A program made the translations under genes and the position numbers. DNA of 64,000 nucleotides, taken from Paraphaeosphaeria minitans (lineage: Eukaryota > Ascomycota > Dothideomycetes > Pleosporales > Didymosphaeriaceae). The notes under the pieces were generated by a model that searched no databases, was not told the origin of the DNA, and worked only from the letters and a program-made list of their open reading frames with translations. Below, piece after piece: positions 34,907-44,957 of the stretch; within the stretch, counting starts at the first letter, position 1; each line of letters begins with the position of its first letter. The stretch spans positions 682,001-746,000 of the forward strand of contig WJXW01000002.1 of the NCBI GenBank assembly GCA_015832175.1. Reading direction: 5' to 3'.

Positions 34907-35745
34907 GTAGACGGCTCAACGACTTACATCCAGCCCTTCAGTCGGTCAATACAATTTAACATGCAGCACAGTATTCAAAGATGCCTCATCCCACGCCTGC
35001 AGCCCTGTGAGATCGAAGCTGAAGTGACCGAGGCGACATTTTGAAAGCGTTCTACAAGCCGAGGCAGGGATACGCGTGGGATGTGGTAAGGTAGATGGAG
35101 GCAATTGAGGTTGGTTGCAACCACGATTGCTAGAATGAATTGGTACCTAAGCATTACGATCGTCAGACGTGGCTCACCTCTATTTCCCTGTCGCTCAACC
35201 ACCACCCGACCCCTCTTTCACGCATACCACTTGCAGCCTGATCACTTCACAAGTCGGTTCACGCAGACATGAAGTTTCGCTATTCACTTGTACACTCACC
35301 TTTGTTTGGCAACTGAAGGTCACGCAACAAGGCACCGTACCGTATCCGCAGCCTCTCCGGAACGCCACCCGAGATAAAGACGCGATCGCGATCGCATGCG
35401 CTTGTCGTGATCGACAAGCCTCTTCCGCCGCATGGCCTGTGAAAATGCAGGCGGGTTGTGGATACAGGATACGAGCTACACTTGACGTCATGCTCGCCGA
35501 CGTTAGGGTAGGTAGCGGCGGAGCTATAAGCGTGGGAAGCCGCAGACTGGAACACAAACTGCGATTGAAACTTTGGCTTCATACACATAACATAAAAAGA
35601 GCTTGAAGATTTCATTCACACGGCTTTTGGCATATACGAGAAGCTACATCAATCAGGCATATACGAGAAGCTACATCAATCAGGCATATACGAGAAGCTA
35701 CATCAATCAGGCATATACGAGAAGCTACAACACATCACATCAATC
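34907..35745. other. Intergenic region ending in a tandem repeat
   Basis: The first part is the trpC 3' region. The frames at 35169-35615 on both strands lack a family signature. The last ~120 nt before the next start codon are occupied by a 27-nt tandem repeat (35629-35728), listed separately. Confidence 0.6.
35629..35728 (+). repeat. 27-nt direct tandem repeat, 3.7 copies
   Basis: Units start at 35629, 35656 and 35683 and are identical over 27 nt; a fourth, partial unit of 19 nt starts at 35710. Each begins GGCATATACGAGAAGC. The array ends 17 nt before the start codon of the hydrophilic protein gene, so it lies in its probable 5' leader. Identity of the units implies recent expansion or active homogenisation. 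Confidence 0.97.
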
Positions 35746-36411
35746 ATGTCGCACTCCGCTGGAACCAAGGTAAGTCCTACACACCTCTACCCTCCACTTC
35801 TCGACACAAACCAGATCTAACGCCTCCAGGTCACCGACCGCGATGCCGCAATCAACGAATCCACGGGCCTTGTAACCTCCGACTCCCTCGCCGCCGAGTC
35901 CCTCAACAGCTCCGGCTCCTTCGCCGCCAACAACCCACACGCCGCAGCCTCCAAGCAGCCCTCCGCTTCTACCACCTCCAACACAACCGACACCTCAGGC
36001 GCGGCGCGCCTCCCGCCCGCTCCCGATGCCGAAGCCCGTGATGCCCAGGCCGGTTGGGCGGAAACCTCCCAGCTCAACGCTGCGCAGGGCCTCGGCGGCA
36101 AGTCCTCCCTCAGCGGCAGCGCAGAGTCGTTCAGCCCCGCTGCGACGGGCGGGTACGCAGGTGCGGGTGATCAGGCGCGTGGCGCGGGCGAGTCGAGGCC
36201 GCATGGCACGAACATCACCGAGGACCCGGGGATGACTGGGCAGACAAAGTTTGGTGCCGTGGGCACGAAGCAGGATCCCGGCCGGAAAGCAGAGCTGGAG
36301 TTTGCGAAGCGGGACGCCATGTCCGGCGGTGCCGCGGGAAGTGCGAAGGATGTGAGTAGCCAGACTGGGGACAGCAAGTTTAGTGGGTTGGCGAGGGATG
36401 AGACTGCGTAG
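35746..36411 (+). CDS. Small hydrophilic, disordered protein
   Basis: Exon 1 (35746-35769) encodes only MSHSAGTK; after a 60-nt intron (GTAAGT donor, CTCCAG acceptor) exon 2 (35830-36411) completes 201 residues. The sequence is rich in Ala, Ser, Gly, Thr and Asp, lacks hydrophobic segments and has almost no aromatic residues, so it should be disordered and soluble. VTDRDAAINESTGLVTSDSL is the N-terminal core; the C-terminal part has GMTGQTKFGAVGTKQDPGRK and KFSGLARDETA. The composition recalls stress or desiccation proteins of LEA type, but no repeat or domain proves this. It converges on another small hydrophilic gene (37142-37453). A 27-nt repeat array lies directly upstream and may affect expression. 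Confidence 0.75.
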
Positions 36412-37141
36412 GGATTGCAGTGAGGCAAGAGAAAACGGTGCATGTAACGATTAGGGGTGGTCAGTATGTGGGTATTAAATGACCATGATAATGAGCGTAT
36501 GATGCTTATCATATGAACACCTCCTGTGACGACATGTGTTAGAAAACTCAAAATCCATGATGAGAAGACGTGCACTCTTGTGTGAGCAGTAATCAGTGGC
36601 CAATACGGGACGGAAGAAGGCATTCCCACTTGCAATCGGTCGGGAAGGTCGCTGCGTCCACCGCAGTTTTCCAAATGGCCCGTACGCAGCAAGTAAAAGG
36701 ATAAATGCGCACCGCTTCCGGGCTCACGTGTCGGTCGGGGTACATGTGAGATTATTTCAAAAGCGCATGGACGCATAGAGGAGGGTGGGTCGGTGGGAGA
36801 GGTTCTTCCTCTTTCTTTTTCTTCTTGAAGTGTGCATGGCACGACATCAAGCCCGTTCACGTGTCAAGGTGGGACAATAGCGACACCGCGGCGATTACGG
36901 ATACACGTGAATGGCCAGCATCAGGTTCGATCACGGTTGCTACAAGGCACGCAAAGGTGTGTGGTTGGGAATCATTCGTCATTTCGTATCAGTGTATGTG
37001 ATGCGGGAAGCTACTCGCAGTCCTTTCCACTGCCGTGTCATGCCATGCCATACCATACCATACCCTCCATGCCCTTAGATTCATACTCGTACAGGAAACT
37101 CAAACACCCTCGTCCCAGTCGCAATCCACATTGGAAGCGCT
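36412..37141. other. Convergent intergenic region
   Basis: 730 nt between two converging genes. It contains CCATAC tandem-like steps around 37044-37062 and otherwise nothing recognisable; both 3' untranslated regions must lie here. Confidence 0.6.
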
Positions 37142-37453
37142 TTACTTCGCCGCGCTGGGCGTGCCGTAGTCCTTGCCAGTCGTCTGCGCAAGCCCCGCCT
37201 TGTCCTTCGCATCGCGCGTCACAGCGTCGTTGGGGATGCCATCGAGCCCATCCTTCGCCTGGCGTCCGGTGCTGGCGAGCGTCTCGCCGTCAAATCCGGA
37301 GCGCGAGATGTCGGAAGCCTGGCCGCCGGAACCCACGTTCACGGTGCGCGCATCGGCGGAGTTGAAGTCGGAAGCCACGGGGGGATCCTCGGGGAGGGGA
37401 AGGTTCGCCTTGCGCTCGTCGATGAGGTCGGCCTTTGATTGGGAGGTGGACAT
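37142..37453 (-). CDS. Small hydrophilic conserved fungal protein
   Basis: A single exon encodes 103 residues starting MSTSQSKADLIDERKANLPL. The next part reads PEDPPVASDFNSADARTVNV, and the remainder is Gly/Asp/Lys-rich, ending TTGKDYGTPSAAK. There are no membrane spans or cysteines. The N-terminal KADLxDERKANLPLPEDPP pattern is, from memory, shared by many uncharacterised ascomycete proteins, often induced in spores or stress; that recall is unverified. It is probably soluble and disordered. It converges with the other hydrophilic gene at 35746-36411, so the pair may be functionally linked, though they are not similar in sequence. Confidence 0.75.
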   Translation of the reverse strand: MSTSQSKADLIDERKANLPLPEDPPVASDFNSADARTVNVGSGGQASDISRSGFDGETLASTGRQAKDGLDGIPNDAVTRDAKDKAGLAQTTGKDYGTPSAAK

Positions 37454-38824
37454 TGTGATTGTATTGTGTGTGGGCTGCGGGTTGTGAGTCGAGGATTGCT
37501 GGGAGGTTTGGCGTGTTGCGTGCTGCCTCGGAACAAGATAACAAACTTACGTTGACTTTGTGTAAAGTGTTCTAATTTGTTTCCGTTGCTTGAAGCTCCT
37601 GCAGTTCAATTCTCAGAGGTCGTGCTATGCTATGCAAATGAAAGAAAGTCTCTGTTGCAAGATCCCCTCTCTTATACCTTATGGTGGCTCCAGAGCTCTG
37701 CGCGCATGGTGGGGCAGCGTGACGTCAAACTGTTCTCATGGAAATTTGCTCGATCCCCATCGAAAATTTCCCTCTTGCACGCTCCATGCGGTGGCTCGTT
37801 CGCGTCTGCGTCATGGCGACCCGAAAAGAATCCATTTTGAGGTTGAAAGGTGGATGTTTTGAAGGCCAGCGCATGCATCTTCAGACTTGTCGGCATGTGC
37901 TAGCCGAGCGGGCGCGGGAAGCGCACGTGCGGTGTATTCACTGTCGCTTGCGCAGGCTTATGTGATCGATGCAACCGTATAGTCTTACTTGAGTTGCCTA
38001 TTAAATGTTCGCGCGGACTGTGTACGAGGGAGTGCAGATCGCCGCAGGGTTGACTGCACATCCGTCTTGGTGTCTGAGTAAATGTTCTTGGTCATCGTAC
38101 GATGGGGCCGAAAATGCTAGCCGTTGTCCGTTGTTGTTATCGACAGGCTGGGTTACATCTCATCCCGCGTGTGGAGGTTGGGCGTGGTAGATGCATGCCT
38201 GGTGCTCAAGTCGACTCGGGCGGCCGCTTAGAAGGTGGCCAATCTACCCATTCGTAGCTACAGTCGACAATGACTGATCAACATGGACTGGAAACGGACT
38301 GTGCAGATGTGCGAACGGTCTCCTGGTTGACTGGTAGAGTATGAGTCGACAGGAAGTCCAGCTTGTCATTTGTGTGATTTTCGGTCCGACAAATACGGTA
38401 CCCTCATTGTCGAACTGAACGGAAGACCGCAGCCATAATGTGGGGGGAACTTCGCCACTACTGAACAATGGGAGGATGGAAAATACTACTCGTAGAGTGA
38501 GAGTAATAATTCACACCAACTATAGAAGTGAAACACAAATTATCTGAGTGAAAAACTACTATCCGTGCCGAGTGAATGTATCCAACAGCTACTAAAAAAA
38601 AGCGAATTTACCCTACGATGGAGTGCTATGCGGAATTGCGCAAGTGTAAAAGCCCGTCGCCAATTCTGACTTGCCCTTGCAAGTGGGTTTGGGGTGCTGG
38701 ATGCCGCTACAAGGGACCCAAGGAGGCTGTCTCACGTCTCAGAGATCGCAACTAGCCAGGGCGGCATTTTTTTTGTTACCGGTACTATTGATGAGCTCCC
38801 TCGTCTAGCTGGCAGGTGGTGTTG
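37454..38824. other. Intergenic region, no supported gene
   Basis: 1.37 kb without convincing frames. The part at about 38470-38620 is AT-rich with loosely repeated GAGTGA steps. The first ~200 nt are the promoter of the small hydrophilic gene. Confidence 0.6.
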
Positions 38825-40013
38825 CTAAGGCACCGAGGCCCAATTGTCTGGGGCATGTTAGTCCTGGTTACTGTGAAGGGTAACACAGACGGCGACGTAC
38901 CAGTGAACCAGCTACGAAAGCTCATTGGTACGATGTGCGGAAACAGGGAGTTTAGATAGGCCGGAGACGCAAATTGGTATCGATTCTCGGAGGTCTCGAT
39001 GAGCGTTGCCAGCTTCCGTTGCTTGGAGGTTTCGCCAGCTATCTGGGCCATGGTCATCTGGTATTGCAAGTTGGCAGGGTTCTGCCACTCAATGGGATAG
39101 AATTAGCGGCCTGCGAGACGTGAGCAGTCTGCGGGGATTGGAAAGAGGAAGTTGCAGGTTGGATTTGACATGGCCTCGGCCCCGGTTTCCCATGCTAGGC
39201 CGATGCACACTACTCTTGCTTTTGATGGCGCAGGAGAAAAGTGAACTCACCTCTACATGATTGTATAGTCTCGATAAGATTCTGCACTGTTATCCTCTCT
39301 CCACACATAGTCATCTCTTGAGGCCAAGAGGGCATGTCCAACGACCTCACAACGAATCGCGCAACGTCAAAAACAGACGTCAGGCACACCACTGACAAGT
39401 TCTGATTGGAGTCGTATACAGGTGCGACGGCTGTCATGTTCCTCGGATCGGCGACGTAGTCTCCTTCATTTCCGTACCCAGTGTTCACTCCGATGCGGAG
39501 AGACACCATTCCGTTGACCGAAAATCGTTCGTAGAAAACCCCACAGACGAACGCAGTTGACTGTATGTAGCCCCGGTAGTGCTGTAACAATGCTAGAGCC
39601 GCAGTTCTCCCCCGGTCGAGGAGATCATTCTGTGTTCTGACGCTCGGCTGCCCCTCGAACTCTGCTGGTACGAATCGGCGGACGCGACATGCAACGGCAG
39701 CTTCGATAAGACGTAGCTGCGCATTGCCTGTGACGGTAGATATGATGGTGTCGACTCCCATCAACGAGTGTTGAATGGATGACGGATCATTGTAATCGAC
39801 GACCTGACATTGATATCCCTGAGACTGGAGGCCTGGTTGTGGCTTTTGTAGATGTCAGTTCCATAGTTGTGATGGCGAGTAGGCGGAAATACGAATGTGA
39901 CTTACACTTCTTGATAGAATGACGAGTTGATGGCTCGTTGAGTCGTGGATCTGGCGTGCTATGATGAGGGCTAACCCACAAGTGCCGGCTACGGCTACTC
40001 GCATGATTGACAT
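38825..40013 (-). CDS. NmrA-like / isoflavone-reductase-type NAD(P)-binding protein
   Basis: Exon 1 (39906-40013) reads MSIMRVAVAGTCGLALIIAR, a Rossmann start in which the usual GGxGxxG is altered. After a 63-nt intron, exon 2 (about 39250-39842) gives LSRSPQPGLQSQGYQCQVVD and continues with MGVDTIISTVTG, RRFVPAEFEG and WPQEMTMCGERITVQNLIET. The C-terminal exons (about 38901-39087 and 38825-38847) encode LATLIETSENRYQFASPAYL and SFRSWFTDNWASVP, also typical. Such proteins bind NAD(P) and act as redox sensors or reductases. The intron between exon 2 and the third exon has a good donor (GTGAGT near 39249) and a CTAAT-branch acceptor at 39088, but joining them shifts the frame. So either a small exon is missing from my model or the gene carries a frameshift. 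Confidence 0.7.
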
Positions 40014-42369
40014 ACTCGATGAGATCGATCAAAAAAAGATGGGACACTGTTGAATGTTGCGCCAGCTGGCTGGTTAGATGAAAGAACGGGGTGTTTGTAA
40101 AGTGGTTCAGAAGTTGAGGTAGTGATGAGTCCACAGGATCTCTTCGACCAAGTAGATAGCGGAGCATCCTGGGGTCTTATGGTCTCTGAAGATGTTACAC
40201 CACGACCAGCCTCTTTCAAACGATGGATACTGCTACGTGCGCAATGGCGCATGGGTAACACAAGGAGAGTCGGTGACTTGACCCACCGTCATATAGCATG
40301 GTCGACGTAGGCAACTCGGAAGAATCTCCTAAAAGATTGGTCGGAAGATGGAGAGATTTGATATATTCGAGCGGAGCATTCCGAAAGATGGACAAGGGCC
40401 ATTGAGCTGCCCCAATGAAGAAACCGTAACCGCTATTGCAGGCAAAATGGAGACCCAATGAAGGAGAAGATGAGGCGGTTTGCGCGGGCAGCAGCGGTCA
40501 CGATGCACCGAAGTGGGTGGGGCTGAGGTTTGCAAAGTTCGGTGATTGAATGGCTCGGCTTGCAAAGTCTTCGATGACCCTGCAGTTGTCTGCCTTGACG
40601 CCTCTTTCTGATGGTATCATTTTATCTCCATCTGAGGTCCTAGTCTCGCGCCCTCGGTTGAGCTGCATTCGCCTCTTTCCCCTTAGGTCGCGCCCGTCAT
40701 TCAGCAGCAAAAGCCCAAGACCGATCCAGTTGATGGGTCATCAGAAAGTATGATAGCTAGAGTGATGCCTGGAGTGGGCTATAAATCTACTAGATACCGT
40801 AGTGTAATGGTCGCACCAAGCACATCAGCTCCGACCAGTGAAGTATCCCTAAAATGAATCATGCTACGGCCTACGTAGCACTGATGCCCTTTTTTTTTGG
40901 CCGGACAAGGGGCCAACCCAATCAGAAGCCCAAACGCTCTAGCAGAAGGTGGCATCCTTGGCCGCGTGGTAGACGGGAAACGAAACATGGCCGGCATATC
41001 TGGATTGATGTTTCAGCCTCGGTATAATAAGCATGCCACATGGCTAATGGCTCATCTCACAGACCTCATTCCGGTCCATTGCAAATAAAACTGCTGAAGA
41101 GGTGTCCGAATGAGGGAATAGGGGCCGGTAAAAGGCACAAGGGTTCACTGCGCCTTCTTGAGCTCCAATAAGACTCATGCAAGTGCCGGCCATTGAACTC
41201 GACGTAATCGAGGAGACAAAAAAAAAATGGTGGGCATTAGTGTTTGGTGCCACCCACGCGTCTCCCCGTATTGTGACTTTGACAGTGTCGAGGGAGGTAG
41301 TGGGCCGATCAAGGCTCCAGCCAGGCCACTCGATAGGTGGCGAGGACTGTTTAGTCAAGACCAGCACATGTGAAAGGGAGTCCAGCTCTTCGCGTGGCAT
41401 ATTTCTGCCTGGACATGATGCTCCGGAACCGCGGACAGTGGAGCAGGTGCATGGAAGACTCATAGAGTGAGCGAGTGTAGGTGCCTTCAGATGCAGCTGA
41501 TTAGGTAGCAGTGGAGAAGGGTGTTCTCAACGCGCCCTTGCGAGTTCTTCTGCGATGCGCGGGAAATTCTCAGCCGCTGGTAGATACCTACGGTAGGTAC
41601 GGTAGGTACCTAGTTGCTGCCTAGAACCGGTTGCCTGCTTGCGAGAGGAGAGAACCTTGGAATGTGCCTAGAAGGCGTAAATAGGATCCGATGTTCAGCG
41701 GCCGAGAAGGCAGGCAGGCGGGCAGGCGGGCAGGACGCCAGAGTTCTACAAGGGATATAGGTAGAGGACGGAGCTAGGCCATCAATCACGTGCTCGCGTG
41801 TCGCGCCGCGTTCTCTGGACGCGTTAGTTGCTGTTATCACGTGATGAGGTAAGTCCCGGCCACATGGAAGGTTATGGCATGATGGTGTAGAGGTTGGTGT
41901 CATCATGGTGTATGCTAAAGGCCGGTGTAAAGGTCGATATGAATGCATAATCAATGGCTACGACGATGCTTAGAGCATGGCTATGATGGTACTCGGAGCA
42001 TAGCTACGCGTCTACCTACTACCTATACTAGAGTTACTGGAGTCCCTCGTCCAGAGTCCAGCATGTCCAAGGGGTTCGTAAATTGCACAATTCCTTCACC
42101 GTGCACGGTAAGAAAGGCTCGAATGGGCTAAGCGCACCGCTATCCCGAGGAAGGTGCGATGCAAGACATCCGAAGCTCGTGCACGCGCATGTGGAGCTCC
42201 CGTGGACTGACGCGCCTGCGACACAACATTCCCTGCCACAACTCGAATTCATTTGTCGCGCTCTTTCTCACCAGTCTCTCACCTTTTCTCACATCGTCCT
42301 GACTGAACTTGCATTCTCCTCGAGTGCTCATCTCTACGCGACGGCCAAACGTTGGTCCAACCTAGGAAC
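40014..42369. other. Long intergenic region, no supported gene
   Basis: 2.36 kb with only short frames. TAGGTAC-type motifs cluster at 41583-41613. Degenerate GGCAGGCG steps occur at 41708-41735. The 350 nt before 42370 should hold the promoter and leader of the homeodomain gene. Confidence 0.6.
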
Positions 42370-44424
42370 ATGACAGCTTCATCGCCGTTTCCTTCCGCAT
42401 CGCCCACCTCGAGCAGGCACGATACCGAAATCGCGTTCCTGAACCACTCGCCAAACACCTTTGCCAATTCCCTACCCCCGGACGTGGACAACAAGCCCCT
42501 CGCGCGTCAAAAGCGTAGAAGAACGAGGCAAGTTTCCATTTTCCATTCCAACCGTGGCTTTCGTCTGAGCATCGAACGCGCTTTCCCGACGCGTCCTGTG
42601 CGGGACCGTGCTTACATAACCCCACATGCGCGTTGTAGTGGATCAACTATACCCTGGCTCAACTGTAGCTGACAGCGCATACAGCAAAGAGGACGAAGAC
42701 GTGTTAAAGGCCGAGTACCAGAGAAATCCCAAGCCGGACAAAGCTACACGCATCGAAATCGTGGCCAAAGTCGCGTTGGGCGAGAAAGAGGTGCAGGTCA
42801 GTTTGGTGTTCCCCGCGTCACGAGGTTGCGTGATCGAGCGAATGAACTAATGCCAACGTTGCGGTAGATCTGGTTTCAGAACAAGAGACAGAACGACCGC
42901 CGCCGTGCGCGACCCGCTGACCATCCTTCCACTCCGCCGTTGATGTCCTCGTCTTCCACCATGTCGGACCCGCCCATGCCAGAAGAGATGAACGCGCGCG
43001 ACGACGCGCTCCTTGAGTCTGCGCAGCCGCATGATGTAACCCCGCACCCGCACGGCGAAATTGCGGAGCCTCCCGCTGACGTCGCTGAGCCCGCCGAACC
43101 TGCCGGACTCGCAGAGCCGCTCGAGGGAACGCGTCCATATGAGAAAGTAGAGGAAGCGGCCGTCTTTGCAAAGCTCGTCGAGTCTAGTCACGCCGGTCCA
43201 GAGCACGACAGCGCAATTCCAGAAGAAGCAGTCGCAGACAGTCCGGAGCCTGCGAAGACCGAGTCGCAGGCCACAGCGGACTCGACCATAGTCCCCTCCA
43301 CCGATTCCCACACAGTCGATACCGCACCGACCGAACTCATCAGCTCGCAGCAGAATGCATCCTCACAGGGCGGTTCCCAGTCGCGCACCAACTGGATCTC
43401 GAACCGCCGCAGCGCGTCCTTCATGCGCTCTGCTGACGACTATGCGCCGGAGACGATAACGTTCCCTCGTTTCGCACCACCTACCACTGCGAACGCGCCC
43501 GCGATCGCGACGACGCCCTCCACCACCACAACGCGAACGATGAAGCGCGCGCATTCTTTCGTGCGCATATCGACGAACGAGGACGGCACGGCGCGTGTCG
43601 TCACCGATCTTGACAAGACACCTTCTCCTCCGCACGCTAGAACGAATGGCGCACAATTTGCGCGTGCAGCAGCAGGCCTCCGCAGGAGCTACAGTGCGGC
43701 AGGCTTCAACGAGCGACTGGCCGGCGTGGCGCGGGGTGAGGAGCGTAGCCCCAAAATGCCGCGAACATCCACAATCGGTCGCAGTCGCGACTCGCGCGCA
43801 TGGGAGTTTTGGTGCGATCCAGACACGCGATACAACACCAGCCTAACAACCCGCGCCGAACAAGAAGGGAGCGGCAGCGCGGCCGATGCCATCGGGCTTC
43901 TCCGCGCAAACAGGCGGATACTACAGCAGAACCAAGCGCGCCAAAATTCACCAGTCATACCACGGCATCACTCTGGAAAGGTGTCACCCAGATATAGTGT
44001 CAAGAAGTCGCGTGGCCCCATGCAGCGCGCTGCCACCATCAACGGCCGTCTCCAGACCAAGGGCAGCAGTAGCAGCGACTCCGACGAGCTACTACAGAAC
44101 GAATCCGATAAAGAGAACTGGATTCCGGACGTGCCGAAGTCGCAGCAGCGGTCACGGAAAGTCCAAGAGTCTCCTGCTGTACAGCGCACGCGCCAAATCC
44201 TCGGCGAAAATACCGAGATCATGTCACAGAGCAACAGCCTGGGCGCCATGCTCGACAAGTTTTCGCCGAAGAAAGGCGGGCGGAAGTTTCCTGATCCCGA
44301 GCAAGACGATGAACTCAAGGCCTTCATGGGTGGCAGCGCGAGTGCGAGGACCGCCGTGAGCTCTGCTGAAGAGGCAGGGTGCGTGGAGGGGCTTCTGAAG
44401 CTGAGTCAAGGACAGTGGAAATGA
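42370..44424 (+). CDS. Homeodomain transcription factor, Yox1/Yhp1-like
   Basis: Three exons (42370-42527, 42685-42796, 42868-44424) give 608 residues. The first intron (157 nt) has a GC donor in the consensus context AG|GCAAGT and a TACAG acceptor; the second is 71 nt. The joined homeodomain (residues ~47-107) reads KRRRTSKEDEDVLKAEYQRN, then PKPDKATRIEIVAKVALGEK, and the recognition helix IWFQNKRQNDRRRAR. This pattern is like fungal Yox1-type factors, which in yeast repress early cell-cycle genes. The rest is disordered, acidic then Ser/Thr-rich, with a NESDKENW segment. The long C-terminal tail ends LLKLSQGQWK. Targets are unknown. Confidence 0.88.
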
Positions 44425-44957
44425 GAGTCTCAGTGGCATAAACACTAGACGTCCGGAGCACACCTCATCCTGTAGGGAGTCAACGTATGATACGGTGATA
44501 AAACTGTCACATGTTCAGTTTATCCTGAGATCTCACAGCCACAATAAGTCAGGTGTTTGGTGTCAGCCACTGTGAGTCTTTCTTTGGTTTACGAAGTTTC
44601 ACGACGGTTTTTCTTTTATTTCTCTTCGTCTGCATGCATTTAGAGCGGGAAAGGATGGGTTGGCGTTATTACCATGACAACATGTCGACGGCGTCATTGC
44701 TGGAACAATCTGTTGGCGTTGAACGGGTGTTAGTACATGGGCCGGCAACAAACGGCGAATATTATTGTGGGGAGGGCGGGACAATAGCGAGCGTCTATCT
44801 CATTGAGTTCAATCCTTAAGTACTGCTTAGAGCGGACGCCTAATCAGACGTGCATTGCGCATCATCATGAAGGTAATACGCAATGACCGTCCCTCGTGCT
44901 AAATAATGATCAATCCAGGTCGCCCGACGCTCTCTGTCCAAACCTACTCCTCGCCGC
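44425..44957. other. Convergent intergenic region with a repeat copy
   Basis: 533 nt between the homeodomain gene and the BRCT gene, which converge. It holds one copy of a diverged repeat (44433-44576, listed separately) and nothing else recognisable. Confidence 0.65.
44433..44576 (+). repeat. Diverged dispersed repeat, copy A
   Basis: This segment resembles 47435-47582 in the same orientation. Nineteen of the first 20 bases from GGAGCACACC (44455) match, the middle is loosely alignable with small indels, and the end GTCAGCCACTGTGA matches GTCGGCCGCTGTGA. It lies just after the stop of the homeodomain gene. It may be an old non-autonomous element or a duplicated 3' region. Confidence 0.7.
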
